A stretch of 53,737 nucleotides of DNA from an uncultured Methanoregula sp. Lineage in GTDB: Archaea > Halobacteriota > Methanomicrobia > Methanomicrobiales > Methanospirillaceae. The DNA is taken from the NCBI RefSeq assembly GCF_963677065.1, contig NZ_OY781872.1, forward strand, positions 3,120,001 to 3,173,737, written 5' to 3'. A program made the position numbers and the translations under genes. Each line of letters starts with the position of its first letter. The stretch's first letter is position 1. Of this stretch, positions 30,100-41,219 are shown piece by piece. Under the pieces are notes generated by a model that did not search any database, was not told where the DNA came from, and was given only the letters and a program-made list of their open reading frames with translations.

Positions 30100-32118
30100 T
30101 CAGGCGCCGTCGAAGCGCGTTGCCGAGCCGGCTGTCCGCAGGTAACGGTACACGGTGTTGCGCGACACCCCCAGCGCCCGCGCGGCCGCCGACACGTTGC
30201 CACCGTGGGTCGCCAGCGCCTGCTCAAGCGCCCCCGCCGTGACCGATACCAGGCGCTGCACCGCAGCACCTTCAGGTTGCGCCGCGCCAAGAGGTGCGAC
30301 GCCCAGCTGCGTGGCGGCGACGGTCTCTTGCGGAGCGGGCGTCAGGCAATCCTCGAGAAAATCCTCGGGCAGATGGTGACGGCGGATCTCGCCCTCTGGC
30401 GCCTCGCCCTCTGCCATGAGCGCCGCCGTGCGCAGCACGTTGGCCAGTTGGCGCAGATTGCCTGGCCAGCCATAACCCTGCAGCAAGGCCATCACATCAG
30501 GCGCCACACGCAGGGGCTGCGCCGGATGCCCCCCTGAAGGGCCGTCCTCGGGCAGCGTGCGCAGCATCCGCTCGACAATGACGGAGAGGTCGGTTCGCTC
30601 GCGCAGCGCTGGCAGACGCACCACCAGCCCGTTGAGCCGGTAGTACAGGTCCTGGCGGAACGTACCTGCAGCCATCATCTCGCGCAGGTTGCGGTGCGTG
30701 GCGCACACCACGTTGACGTCGACCTCTACCGCGCGCGCACCACCCAGGGGCACTACGCTGCGCTCCTGCAGCACGCGCAGCAACCGCGCCTGCATCGACA
30801 AGGGCATGTCTCCGATCTCGTCCAGAAACAGCGTCCCGCCATGGGCCTGCACGATCTTGCCGGCACTGCCCTTGCGCCGCGCCCCCGTGAAGGCGCCCTC
30901 TTCATAGCCGAACAGTTCACACTCGATGAGCGACTCGGGTATCGCCGCGCAATTGACCGCCACGAAGGGCCCCTGCCGCCGTGGCCCGTCGTGGTGCATG
31001 GCCCGGGCCAACAATTCCTTGCCGGTGCCGGTCTCGCCCAGGATCAGTGTGGCAATACCCCGCCCCAACAGCTTGGTAACGCGTTCGATCACATGGGCAA
31101 GCTGGGCATCGCCCGTGTTCAGATAGCGCAGCCCCGACAGGCGCGCAGGTCGTGGCGCAGCCGTCGGAACCTCCGCCGGACGCGGAACGCCGGCATTGGG
31201 CACCGTCCAGCGCGCCGATGCCGGGCGGTACCCCACCTCTGCCATCACGCTCACCCCGCTGGGCAGCCGCAGCGACAGCAAGCCTGGCGCAGCCCTGCGG
31301 CAGTGGGCCAGCACGCTGGCCATTTCCATGCCGAACAGCGACGCAAAAGTGTAGGCCTGCAACGCCTGCAGGGACATCCCCAGCTGGAACTGCCCGCTGC
31401 GGTTGGCTGAAAGGAAGCGGCCTTCCGGCGTGAATGCGGCCAGCCCCTCCATCAGGGTGCCGAGGAATTCGGGCCGCGCATGAAAGCGCAGGCACACAGC
31501 GTCTTCGTGCACCTTGCTCCACAAGTGGTTCTCCACCATCTGCGCGGACATGCGCACCAGGGCCATGGTGTGCGGACTCTGGCCCCGGTGGTCACCGCTC
31601 ACGTCCAGCGCGCCCAAAGCCACGCCCTGCGGGTCGAGGATGGGGACGCAGGCACAGGTGAGAAACTGATGCGCGCGCAGGTAGTGCTGGCCGGCATGCA
31701 CCTGCACCGCCTGGCCAGAGGTCAGCGCGGTTCCGATGGCATTGGTGCCCTTGCGCTCCTCGCTCCAGACCCCGCCCGGCCGCAACGCCACCCGGTCGGC
31801 GCGCGCCACGAAATCGTCATCCCCCACGGCGTGCAGGATGACGCCCTGCGGGTCGGTCAGCAGCACCATGCTACGGGTGCCTGCGATTTGGGCGAAGAGG
31901 GTCTCCATGACCGGCAGGGCGTGTGCCGCGAGCGTCTGGTTGCGCTGCAGTGCCGTGCGCAGGTCAGCGCCAGCCAGGGGCGCGGCCTCGACCACATCCT
32001 GCGCGCGCAGCCCGTAGGCTGCAGAGCGCGCATGCGCATGCCGGATCAGCTCCTGCGGCGGCATGGCAGTGGCAACGGGGCCACGAAAGCCCGCCGTGGC
32101 AACCAGCTCGGTGTGCAT
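30100..32118 (-). CDS. acoR: Sigma-54-dependent activator, AcoR family
   Basis: A 672-residue enhancer-binding protein. A GAF-like sensor (SEERKGTNAIGTAL is typical of AcoR) fills about residues 60-200. The AAA+ core has Walker A GETGTGKE at 361-368, the sigma-54-contacting GAFTGA loop at 408-413 and Walker B GGTLFLDEIGDM. A Fis-type HTH (NVSAAARALGVSRNTVYRYL) ends the protein. There is no receiver domain, so it senses a ligand directly; acetoin or an aldehyde is plausible. It is convergent with the dehydrogenase operon, whose promoter matches sigma-54. ATG 32118 follows AAGGAG. Confidence 0.93.
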   Translation of the reverse strand: MHTELVATAGFRGPVATAMPPQELIRHAHARSAAYGLRAQDVVEAAPLAGADLRTALQRNQTLAAHALPVMETLFAQIAGTRSMVLLTDPQGVILHAVGDDDFVARADRVALRPGGVWSEERKGTNAIGTALTSGQAVQVHAGQHYLRAHQFLTCACVPILDPQGVALGALDVSGDHRGQSPHTMALVRMSAQMVENHLWSKVHEDAVCLRFHARPEFLGTLMEGLAAFTPEGRFLSANRSGQFQLGMSLQALQAYTFASLFGMEMASVLAHCRRAAPGLLSLRLPSGVSVMAEVGYRPASARWTVPNAGVPRPAEVPTAAPRPARLSGLRYLNTGDAQLAHVIERVTKLLGRGIATLILGETGTGKELLARAMHHDGPRRQGPFVAVNCAAIPESLIECELFGYEEGAFTGARRKGSAGKIVQAHGGTLFLDEIGDMPLSMQARLLRVLQERSVVPLGGARAVEVDVNVVCATHRNLREMMAAGTFRQDLYYRLNGLVVRLPALRERTDLSVIVERMLRTLPEDGPSGGHPAQPLRVAPDVMALLQGYGWPGNLRQLANVLRTAALMAEGEAPEGEIRRHHLPEDFLEDCLTPAPQETVAATQLGVAPLGAAQPEGAAVQRLVSVTAGALEQALATHGGNVSAAARALGVSRNTVYRYLRTAGSATRFDGA

Positions 32119-32251
32119 AGGTCTCCTTTCGTCAGGTATGAGGCCAGGCCCCACCTGCGTTTTTTGCTACCTTAGCACGACGGCCTGTCGGCCGGCTTGC
32201 ACCACGACAAGCGTGCCGCTCACTTGCGCGGCACGCGTTGGGTGACGGAGA

Positions 32252-33499
32252 TCAGGCCGCCGCCAGCGCTTGCTCGAAGTCGGCCAGCAGGTCCTGCACG
32301 TCCTCCAACCCCACGGACAATCGAATCATGCTGTCACCGATGCCCATGTTGGCCCGCACCTCGGGGCCTGCCTCCCAGAAGATGGTGTGGGCCACCGGGA
32401 TGATGAGTGTGCGCGTATCGGCCAGGCCCGTCGCCTTGATGGGCAACTGAAGGCGATTGCACAAGGGCAGGCACTGCTCGGGATTGCGCAGTTCGAAAGA
32501 CAGCAGCCACGAGCCCGCCTTGAGGTGCTTCCGGGCCTGCGCATGCTGCGGATGGGACTCGAGCAGGGGGTAGAACACCCGCGCCACAGCGGGATGCTGC
32601 TCGAGCCACCGCGCCAGCGTCAGCGCGGTAGCGCTGGTGCGTTCCATGCGCAGCGCCAATGTCTCGGCACCGAGGGCAATCTGGTGCGCCGCATGCGAAG
32701 ACAGGGTGCCGCCCATGTCGCGCAGGCCCTTCTTGCGCAGTTGCTGCAGGCCCCAGCCCTTGGCCAGCCCCTTGCGGTATGCCGGGAAGATATTCGGGTA
32801 CGCGCTCCAGTCGAAAACCCCGGTGTCGATCACAGCCCCTCCCAAGGCATCGCCGTGTCCGCCGATGCTCTTGGTCAGTGAATGGACCACCAGGCCCGCG
32901 CCCACCGAACCGGGGCGAAACAGGTAGGGTGAAGCCACGGTGTTGTCCACCACGTAGAGCAGACCGCGCTGCCGGCACAACGCGCCGATGCCCTCCAGGT
33001 CGGGAATCTGTGTGCCGGGGTTGGCGATGGTCTCGACAAAAACCATGCGCGTGTTCGGGCGCACGGCGGCAGCCACCTGTGCGGCATCCGTCGCGTCCAC
33101 GGTCGTGACATCCACCCCCAGATCCGCCAGGGTGCCGAACACGCTGTTGGTGTTGCCAAAGACAAACTTGCTGGCCACCAAATGGTCACCCGCCTTGAGC
33201 AGAGTGAGGAAGATGGCGCAGATGCCCGCCATGCCGGTCGAGAAGACGATGCAGCCTTGCCCTTGCTCCATCTGCGTGAGCTTGGCTTCCAGGGCCGCCG
33301 TGGTGGGTGTCCCCTGGCGGGCGTAGTTGAAGCCGCCCTTGGCGGTTCCCTGGAACACGGCGATCAGGTCTTCGACTTTGTCGAATCCATACTGCACCGA
33401 GGTGTGGACGGGCTGGTGGATGGCGCCGTGCTCGGCGCCGCCCAGGCGGTCGGCATGCACGATCTCGGTGGTGAAACAATGGTTCTGCGGTTTCGTCAT
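32252..33499 (-). CDS. Cys/Met metabolism PLP enzyme (cystathionine gamma-synthase / sulfhydrylase family)
   Basis: A 415-residue fold-type I PLP enzyme of the trans-sulfuration family. YARQGTPTTAALEAKL and FSTGMAGICAIFLTLLKAGD bind cofactor, VDNTVASPYLFRPG contains the PLP-contacting Asp, and HSLTKSIGGHGDALGG carries the Schiff-base lysine. The C-terminal IRLSVGLEDVQDLLADFEQA is standard. Family members include cystathionine gamma-synthase, beta/gamma-lyases and O-acyl(homo)serine sulfhydrylases; the exact reaction cannot be read from motifs. Start 33499 was chosen over the upstream ATG as it begins near the family N-terminus. Confidence 0.9.
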   Translation of the reverse strand: MTKPQNHCFTTEIVHADRLGGAEHGAIHQPVHTSVQYGFDKVEDLIAVFQGTAKGGFNYARQGTPTTAALEAKLTQMEQGQGCIVFSTGMAGICAIFLTLLKAGDHLVASKFVFGNTNSVFGTLADLGVDVTTVDATDAAQVAAAVRPNTRMVFVETIANPGTQIPDLEGIGALCRQRGLLYVVDNTVASPYLFRPGSVGAGLVVHSLTKSIGGHGDALGGAVIDTGVFDWSAYPNIFPAYRKGLAKGWGLQQLRKKGLRDMGGTLSSHAAHQIALGAETLALRMERTSATALTLARWLEQHPAVARVFYPLLESHPQHAQARKHLKAGSWLLSFELRNPEQCLPLCNRLQLPIKATGLADTRTLIIPVAHTIFWEAGPEVRANMGIGDSMIRLSVGLEDVQDLLADFEQALAAA

Positions 33500-33639
33500 A
33501 ACAATCTGTGGGTATCTCTCAGCAATGGGTTCATGGCCCCTGAAACCGGCGCCCCGCACACCAACGTGCCCGTGGGGCTGGCCCCGCCAAGCCAGCGGGT
33601 GCGCCCCATGGGGCGGAAGGCGCGCAACGCTCCGTGGGA

Positions 33640-35085
33640 CTACCGTTCGGGTGCAATGTGCTCAGCGTAATCGTACAAGGCACCCAGGATCTCCTGGGTG
33701 CGTTCGTCGTCCGCGGTTTCGGAAATCTGGTCGATCTCGGTGAACAACTGGTCCACCGTGCGCGCCCCGCCCTGCCCGTCAAACAGACATGCGGCGCGAT
33801 GAGTCTCCCACCGCTCGGCTTCTTCGGGCGAGAGCGTGGCCGGAAAGTTGCGGGCACGGTAGCGCCACACCAGCTCTTCCAGGCGCGGATCGTCAAAGCC
33901 CGTGCGCGCAGCGGCAAGCCTTGGGCCATCCATCACGCGCAAATCGTTCAGACGGCGCCGGTCGCTGTTGCCTACAAAGCCCCCATACAGGTCCTGGTCG
34001 ACATCGGCGGCGGGCTCTGCCGGGCGCGCGAACACGGCAGGCCAGATGCCACTCATGTCGGGCAGACTGCGCGCCACCTCGGCATGCTGCGCGGCCTGGA
34101 CAAGATCAATACCCCACCGCTGGGCCAGCGCAGGCGTGAGCGTGTTCACGTTGCCCACCACCATGGGCGACTTGTTGAGGTGCACCGTTTTGATGGGCAG
34201 CCGGGTAACACCTTCAGGCAAGTCGGTCGCCCGGGAGAACATGCGCAGGCGGATCTCTTCGGTGCCCAGTGCGGCCAATTCACGGGGATCGTGGGCGAGG
34301 TCCCAGGCAATCACCTCGTTCTTGTTGGTGGGGTGGCTGGCCAGCGGCCACATCACCGCCAGGCAGCCACGCTCGGCCGGAAACATACCCGACACGTGCA
34401 GGAACGGCCGCGCCGTGAGCGCCGTGGCCGGCAGACGCAGCTCGGCGGCCACCCTGTCCTTCTTGTGAAGCGACAACGCAAAGTCAAACAACCGGGGATT
34501 GTGCTGGCGGATCAGCCGCGCCAACGCGATGGTGGCGCGCACGTCCGACAGCGCGTCGTGGGCCGCCTCATGCACGAGGCCGTTGGCCTTCGAGAGGTGC
34601 TCCAGCTTGAAGCTGGGGGAGCCGTCTTCCTTGCGCGGCCAGTGGATGCCGTCGGGCCGCAGCGCATAGGTCATGCGCACCACGTCGAGCAAGTCCCAGC
34701 GGCCGCATTGGTTCTGCCATTCGCGTGCATACGGGTCGATGAGGTTGCGCCAGAACATGAAGCGCGTGATCTCGTCATCGAAACGGATGGTGTTGTACCC
34801 CACACCGATGGTGCCGGGTTGCGCGAACTCAGCCTCGATGCGGTTGGCGAATTCATGCTCCGGCACGCCTTTTTCGAGACAGAGCTGAGGCGTAATGCCC
34901 GTGATGAGACACGACTGTGGGTCCGGCAGGTAATCGTTGGCCGGCTGGCAGTACAGCATCAGCGGTTCCCCCACCTCGCGCAGTTCGGCGTCGGTGCGGA
35001 TGGCGGCGAATTGCGCGGGCCGATCGCGCCGCGTATTGGCGCCGAAGGTTTCGTAGTCGTGCCAGAGAAAGGTGTGGGGAGGCAT
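33640..35085 (-). CDS. sbcB: Exonuclease I
   Basis: A 481-residue 3'-5' single-strand DNA exonuclease for repair and recombination. The DEDD motifs are visible: LWHDYETFG at the N-terminus, GYNTIRFDDEITRFMFWRNL with a further Asp, and EAAHDALSDVRATIALARLI near residue 180. HWPRKEDGSPSFKLEHLSKA is typical of bacterial ExoI. The length agrees with E. coli SbcB (475). It stands between the PLP enzyme and the MASE3 protein, each on the minus strand with separate gaps. Confidence 0.95.
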   Translation of the reverse strand: MPPHTFLWHDYETFGANTRRDRPAQFAAIRTDAELREVGEPLMLYCQPANDYLPDPQSCLITGITPQLCLEKGVPEHEFANRIEAEFAQPGTIGVGYNTIRFDDEITRFMFWRNLIDPYAREWQNQCGRWDLLDVVRMTYALRPDGIHWPRKEDGSPSFKLEHLSKANGLVHEAAHDALSDVRATIALARLIRQHNPRLFDFALSLHKKDRVAAELRLPATALTARPFLHVSGMFPAERGCLAVMWPLASHPTNKNEVIAWDLAHDPRELAALGTEEIRLRMFSRATDLPEGVTRLPIKTVHLNKSPMVVGNVNTLTPALAQRWGIDLVQAAQHAEVARSLPDMSGIWPAVFARPAEPAADVDQDLYGGFVGNSDRRRLNDLRVMDGPRLAAARTGFDDPRLEELVWRYRARNFPATLSPEEAERWETHRAACLFDGQGGARTVDQLFTEIDQISETADDERTQEILGALYDYAEHIAPER

Positions 35086-35149
35086 GCGCGAGACAATGGT
35101 GGCGAGAGGATGACCTGCAATGTAACAAGATCGGGAGCGCGATCGTCAG

Positions 35150-35215
35150 AATTTGGTGCTTTTCAGGGCGGTAGCGCTTTACCAGCGTACGAAAGTCGCT
35201 ATCAATTTGATACCC
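35150..35215. repeat. Decayed dispersed palindrome upstream of sbcB
   Basis: The fragments CGGTAGCGCTTTACC and GTCGCTATCAATTTGATA recall the two halves of the TAGCGCTT...AGCTAT element but pair poorly. It is listed as a probable relic only. Confidence 0.35.
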
Positions 35216-35245
35216 AACCACCGGTCTCGAAAGACCGGCACCACC

Positions 35246-38137
35246 TCACGCTTGCGCGTCAAAGACGGACGCACGCTGCTCGAGCAGCGTCTCCAGCGCG
35301 GGCACAGGCAAGGGGCGACTCAGGTGGTAGCCTTGCACCATGTCGCAGGACAAGCCTGCCAGCGCCTCCAGCTGATGGGGCGTCTCAACGCCCTCTGCAA
35401 TGGTCGCCAGCCCCAGGCTGCGGGACATTTCCACAATGGCGCGCACGATGGACGTGCCGCGCGCCGTGTCCAGATTGCGCACGAACGATTGATCGATCTT
35501 GAGCCGGTGCAAACGCAGCCGCTGCAGATAGCTGAAGGACGAGTACCCCGTGCCGAAATCGTCCAGCGAGAGCTGCACGCCCAGATCGGCCAGGGCCCGC
35601 ACGCAGGCGATGGCCTTCTCCGGCTCGTGCATGGCAATGCTTTCGGTCAATTCGAGCTCAAGCACCTGGGCAGGAACGCCAGCGCGTTGAAGCGCTTTCT
35701 GCACCACCTCCACCAGATCGGGGTGGCGAAACTGCGCCAGCGACAGGTTCACGGCCACCGTCAGATCGGTGTGGCCCTCGTCCCGCCAGCGACGCAGGCA
35801 GGCCAGCGCGGTGTCGAGCACCCACAGGCCAATGCTTATGATCTGGCCGCTGCTTTCCGCCACGGGGATGAACTCTGCCGGGCCGACCACGCCCAGCTCG
35901 GGGTGGGTCCAGCGCAAGAGGGCCTCAACGCCCACCATGCGCCCGTCATGCACACGCCACTGCGGCTGGAAATGCAACGACATCTCACCCTGGGCGACGG
36001 CTGTGCGCAGGCCGTTTTCGATGCGCAGCAACCGCGAAGACTGCGCCTGCATGTCCGCCGAGAAGAAACAGTAGTGGTCCCGCCCCATTTCCTTGGCCTT
36101 GTACATGGCCACCTCGGCATGGTGGGTCAGCGCTTCCATGTCGCGTCCGTCGCCGGGGTACATCGCAATGCCCACAGAAAACGTCACCAGCAACGCATGG
36201 CTTTCCACCTGACAGGCCTTGCTCAGCTCACCGTGCAGCCGTTCTGCGAAATGGGCGGCACCCTGGGCCGTGGTGAGCGGCAACACCACCAGAAATTCAT
36301 CACCCCCGTAGCGCGACACCGTGTCTTCATCCCGCAGCAGGGCCTTGAGTCGGTGGGCAACGTCGATCAGCACGCCGTCGCCCACGGCGTACCCGAGCGA
36401 GTCGTTCACGTTCTTGAACCGGTCGAGATCGAGGTACAAAAGCGCCAGCGAACCCTCGCTGCGCTGCGAAAGGCCCAGCGCCTGGCTGAACCGCGCAGAG
36501 AACATGGCGCGGTTGGGCAGGCCGGTAAGCGCGTCGAAATTGGCCAGGCGGCGGATGCGCTCCTCGTTGCTCTTGCGCTCAGAAATGTCTTCTTGCACTG
36601 AGATGTAGTGCGTGATCGTTCCCTGCTCATCCCGCATGGGCGAAATCGACACAGACTCCCAGACTTCGCGGCCCGTCTTGTGGCGGTTGAGTAGTTCGCC
36701 CTTCCAGGCAAGCCCGCCTTGCAGGCGCTCCCACATCTGCGCCACGACCTCCGCCGAAGTCTTGCCCGCGCCCAGCATGCGCGGGTTGCGCCCGATCACT
36801 TCCTCGAAGCCATAGCCGGTCACCGTCGTGAACGAGGGGTTCACATATTCGATCTGGCCGCGCAGGTTGGTGATGATGATGGAATGCGGCGTCTGCTCGA
36901 CCGCGTGACGCAGCTTGCGCAACGCATCCAGGTCCTGCATGCGTTGCGTCACGTCGCGCGAGAGCACGACGAAGCGTGGATCAGCAAACCCCGGATCCTG
37001 AATGCGGGCCACCGACAGCTCGAACCAGTGCCTGCCATCGGTCATGTCGAGCGCGAACTGCTGCCCTTGCGTATGGCCCGTTGCTTCGGCCTGCGCCAGT
37101 GCCGTGCGCACCACACCGGCAGCATCGGGCGGCAATACCTCGTCGATCGTGCGCCCTGCCATCTGCTCGGGTACGCGCGCCCTCAACCCCGGCACCCGGG
37201 TGTGAACGCGCAGATAGCGACCACTGCGCGTCATCTCGAACATCAGGTCGGGAACAGAATCAAGCACCGCCTTGAGGCTCTTTTCAGACCGCGCCAAGGC
37301 CCGATAAGGCGCCTCGATGGTGCCCTGGATGATCGAACGGTATAGAAACAGGTAGCCGAGCAGCTTGTACACGTGGCCCAGCAGGTTGAAATGGTCTGCC
37401 GCGTCCACGTACAGAGTGAAGAAAAACTCTCCCAACCCCATGGTGCCGACGGCCGCCAGCAGGGGCGGGGCGTTGAAGATCGTAGGCTGCCGCATCTGCC
37501 GCAAAAGCAGGCTGAAAACCAGCACGTGCAGAGCGATCAGGCCGTATTCGGCGCCTATCTTGAAGCCGGTCAGGCCCGTGGCGGGCACAAACACGTCCGG
37601 CAGCATGTGCGGGTAATGCAGCACCACGGCATGGATGGCACCAATCAGCGCAAGCACCAAGGCAACGGGCTGCAAACGCAGTGCGAGGCCCATTTCATTG
37701 GTGTCAGGTGCATTCCAGGGCAACACCACCGCCAGCAGCAGCGTCAGCACAGCAACATACCGCGCGGGAAGCCAGAACCATATGCCCTTGGAAACCGAAT
37801 TGGGCGAGAAATAGTCAGGCATCCCCGCATACGACAGCATGTGCGAGAAATCGAGCAGCGCGACACCGAGGAATCCACAGGCGAGTATCAATACGTTGCG
37901 CTGGGGGTTGAGGCGACAGGCGTGCCACCCGACGGCAAACACCAGTACCGACACGGCGATCGAGAGGCTCTCGAGAATCTGGTGGGCGGTGAGGAAATCC
38001 TTCACCGGGGCTGTGGGTGCGCTGGAAAAATAGGCCCACGATGCCAGCAGGAGCAAGGCAAGCCCCCCCAAAACGGACAAAGCACGTCGCATCCCGGCGA
38101 CATGTTGTATGTGGACTTTTCCGGCCAATGTCAGCAT
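35246..38137 (-). CDS. MASE3-PAS-GGDEF-EAL cyclic di-GMP signalling protein
   Basis: A 963-residue inner-membrane protein. About seven hydrophobic segments over residues 15-275 with LLDFSHMLSYAGMPDYFSPN are typical of the MASE3 sensor. Two PAS-like regions follow (about 285-395 and 400-530; HSIIITNLRGQIEYVNPSF). Then comes GGDEF, with intact SRYGGDEFLVVLPL, and EAL, with intact GVEALLRWTHPE, LELELTESIAM and DDFGTGYSSFSYL. Both synthesis and hydrolysis of c-di-GMP look possible. Start 38137 gives MLTLAGKV; an in-frame ATG at 38092 is nearly as likely. Confidence 0.92.
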   Translation of the reverse strand: MLTLAGKVHIQHVAGMRRALSVLGGLALLLLASWAYFSSAPTAPVKDFLTAHQILESLSIAVSVLVFAVGWHACRLNPQRNVLILACGFLGVALLDFSHMLSYAGMPDYFSPNSVSKGIWFWLPARYVAVLTLLLAVVLPWNAPDTNEMGLALRLQPVALVLALIGAIHAVVLHYPHMLPDVFVPATGLTGFKIGAEYGLIALHVLVFSLLLRQMRQPTIFNAPPLLAAVGTMGLGEFFFTLYVDAADHFNLLGHVYKLLGYLFLYRSIIQGTIEAPYRALARSEKSLKAVLDSVPDLMFEMTRSGRYLRVHTRVPGLRARVPEQMAGRTIDEVLPPDAAGVVRTALAQAEATGHTQGQQFALDMTDGRHWFELSVARIQDPGFADPRFVVLSRDVTQRMQDLDALRKLRHAVEQTPHSIIITNLRGQIEYVNPSFTTVTGYGFEEVIGRNPRMLGAGKTSAEVVAQMWERLQGGLAWKGELLNRHKTGREVWESVSISPMRDEQGTITHYISVQEDISERKSNEERIRRLANFDALTGLPNRAMFSARFSQALGLSQRSEGSLALLYLDLDRFKNVNDSLGYAVGDGVLIDVAHRLKALLRDEDTVSRYGGDEFLVVLPLTTAQGAAHFAERLHGELSKACQVESHALLVTFSVGIAMYPGDGRDMEALTHHAEVAMYKAKEMGRDHYCFFSADMQAQSSRLLRIENGLRTAVAQGEMSLHFQPQWRVHDGRMVGVEALLRWTHPELGVVGPAEFIPVAESSGQIISIGLWVLDTALACLRRWRDEGHTDLTVAVNLSLAQFRHPDLVEVVQKALQRAGVPAQVLELELTESIAMHEPEKAIACVRALADLGVQLSLDDFGTGYSSFSYLQRLRLHRLKIDQSFVRNLDTARGTSIVRAIVEMSRSLGLATIAEGVETPHQLEALAGLSCDMVQGYHLSRPLPVPALETLLEQRASVFDAQA

Positions 38138-38296
38138 CCGTTTTTGGTTTTTCGCTGCGGTGAACCAGCGCTCCCCTCTGGGCTGATCTTAGCGGCAAAA
38201 GTCTGCGGTCCATGGCCGGGGCGGGCTTTTCTGTACAACATTCACATTGCAAGGAGCCTGCAAGCCTTCCCTGGCAAGCGCGCCATTGCGCCCAAC

Positions 38297-38329
38297 AAAA
38301 AGGCCGGCAAGCACTTGGCTTGCCGGCCT
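38297..38329 (-). terminator. Strong rho-independent terminator of clpA
   Basis: A perfect 12-bp stem (AGGCCGGCAAGC / GCTTGCCGGCCT) with a 5-base loop is followed on the minus strand by TTTTT. It starts about 23 bases beyond the clpA stop codon. Confidence 0.92.
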
Positions 38330-38351
38330 CTGCCAGTGAGAGCGGTCGTGC

Positions 38352-40700
<2,349 letters not shown>

Positions 40701-40758
40701 GTGAACTCCTTTGTGCTTGCGGGGGAAGGGATAACTGTAGATCGGGACGAGAAACCTG

Positions 40759-41127
40759 TTATTCAACAGGCTCACTCACACATTGAAGGGGGTGACCCGC
40801 CTTTAAGGCGGCCTCGAGCACCTGATCCACCTTGGTGGCTGCCACGTCACGGGAGTAAACCCCGCAGATGCCTTTGCCGTCGAGGTGGATCTTGAGCATG
40901 ATCTGGGTCGCCGTCTCGCGATCCTTGTTAAAAAACTCCTGGAGCACCACGATGACGAACTCCATGGGCGTGTAGTCGTCATTGAGCATGACGACTTGGT
41001 ACATCTGGGGCGGTCGGGCCTTTTGCGCGCGTCTCTCGAGCACGACAGAACCGCCGTCATCCTGAGCGGGCCGAACGGGTGGCGGTGCAGTGGGGGTCGA
41101 GGGTGGTTTTGTTGCCATGAAATTCAT
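40759..41127 (-). CDS. clpS: ClpS adaptor
   Basis: A 122-residue N-recognin that delivers N-end-rule substrates to Clp[21 protein letters not shown] with the conserved substrate-pocket acids and [20 protein letters not shown] and [13 protein letters not shown] are diagnostic. The N-terminal 40 residues are a Pro/Ala-rich flexible extension. ATG at 41127 or 41118 are both possible starts. It is upstream of clpA in the same direction. Confidence 0.94.
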   Translation of the reverse strand: MNFMATKPPSTPTAPPPVRPAQDDGGSVVLERRAQKARPPQMYQVVMLNDDYTPMEFVIVVLQEFFNKDRETATQIMLKIHLDGKGICGVYSRDVAATKVDQVLEAALKAGHPLQCVSEPVE

Positions 41128-41219
41128 TCTAGCGATCCACAAGGCGTATGGCCGCCCTGAACAACTGGTGACACGCACCGCTTTTTCAATCCGAATGAAC
41201 GACCCCGCCCGCAACCGGG

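Noticed and set aside
33510..33523. GCTGAGAGATACCC on the minus strand upstream of the Cys/Met PLP enzyme gene, reminiscent of part of a TPP riboswitch
   Set aside because: The second half of the thi-box (the CCTGATC...GCGnAGGGA part) is absent, since the start codon follows within about 12 bases. The gene is also not a thiamine gene.
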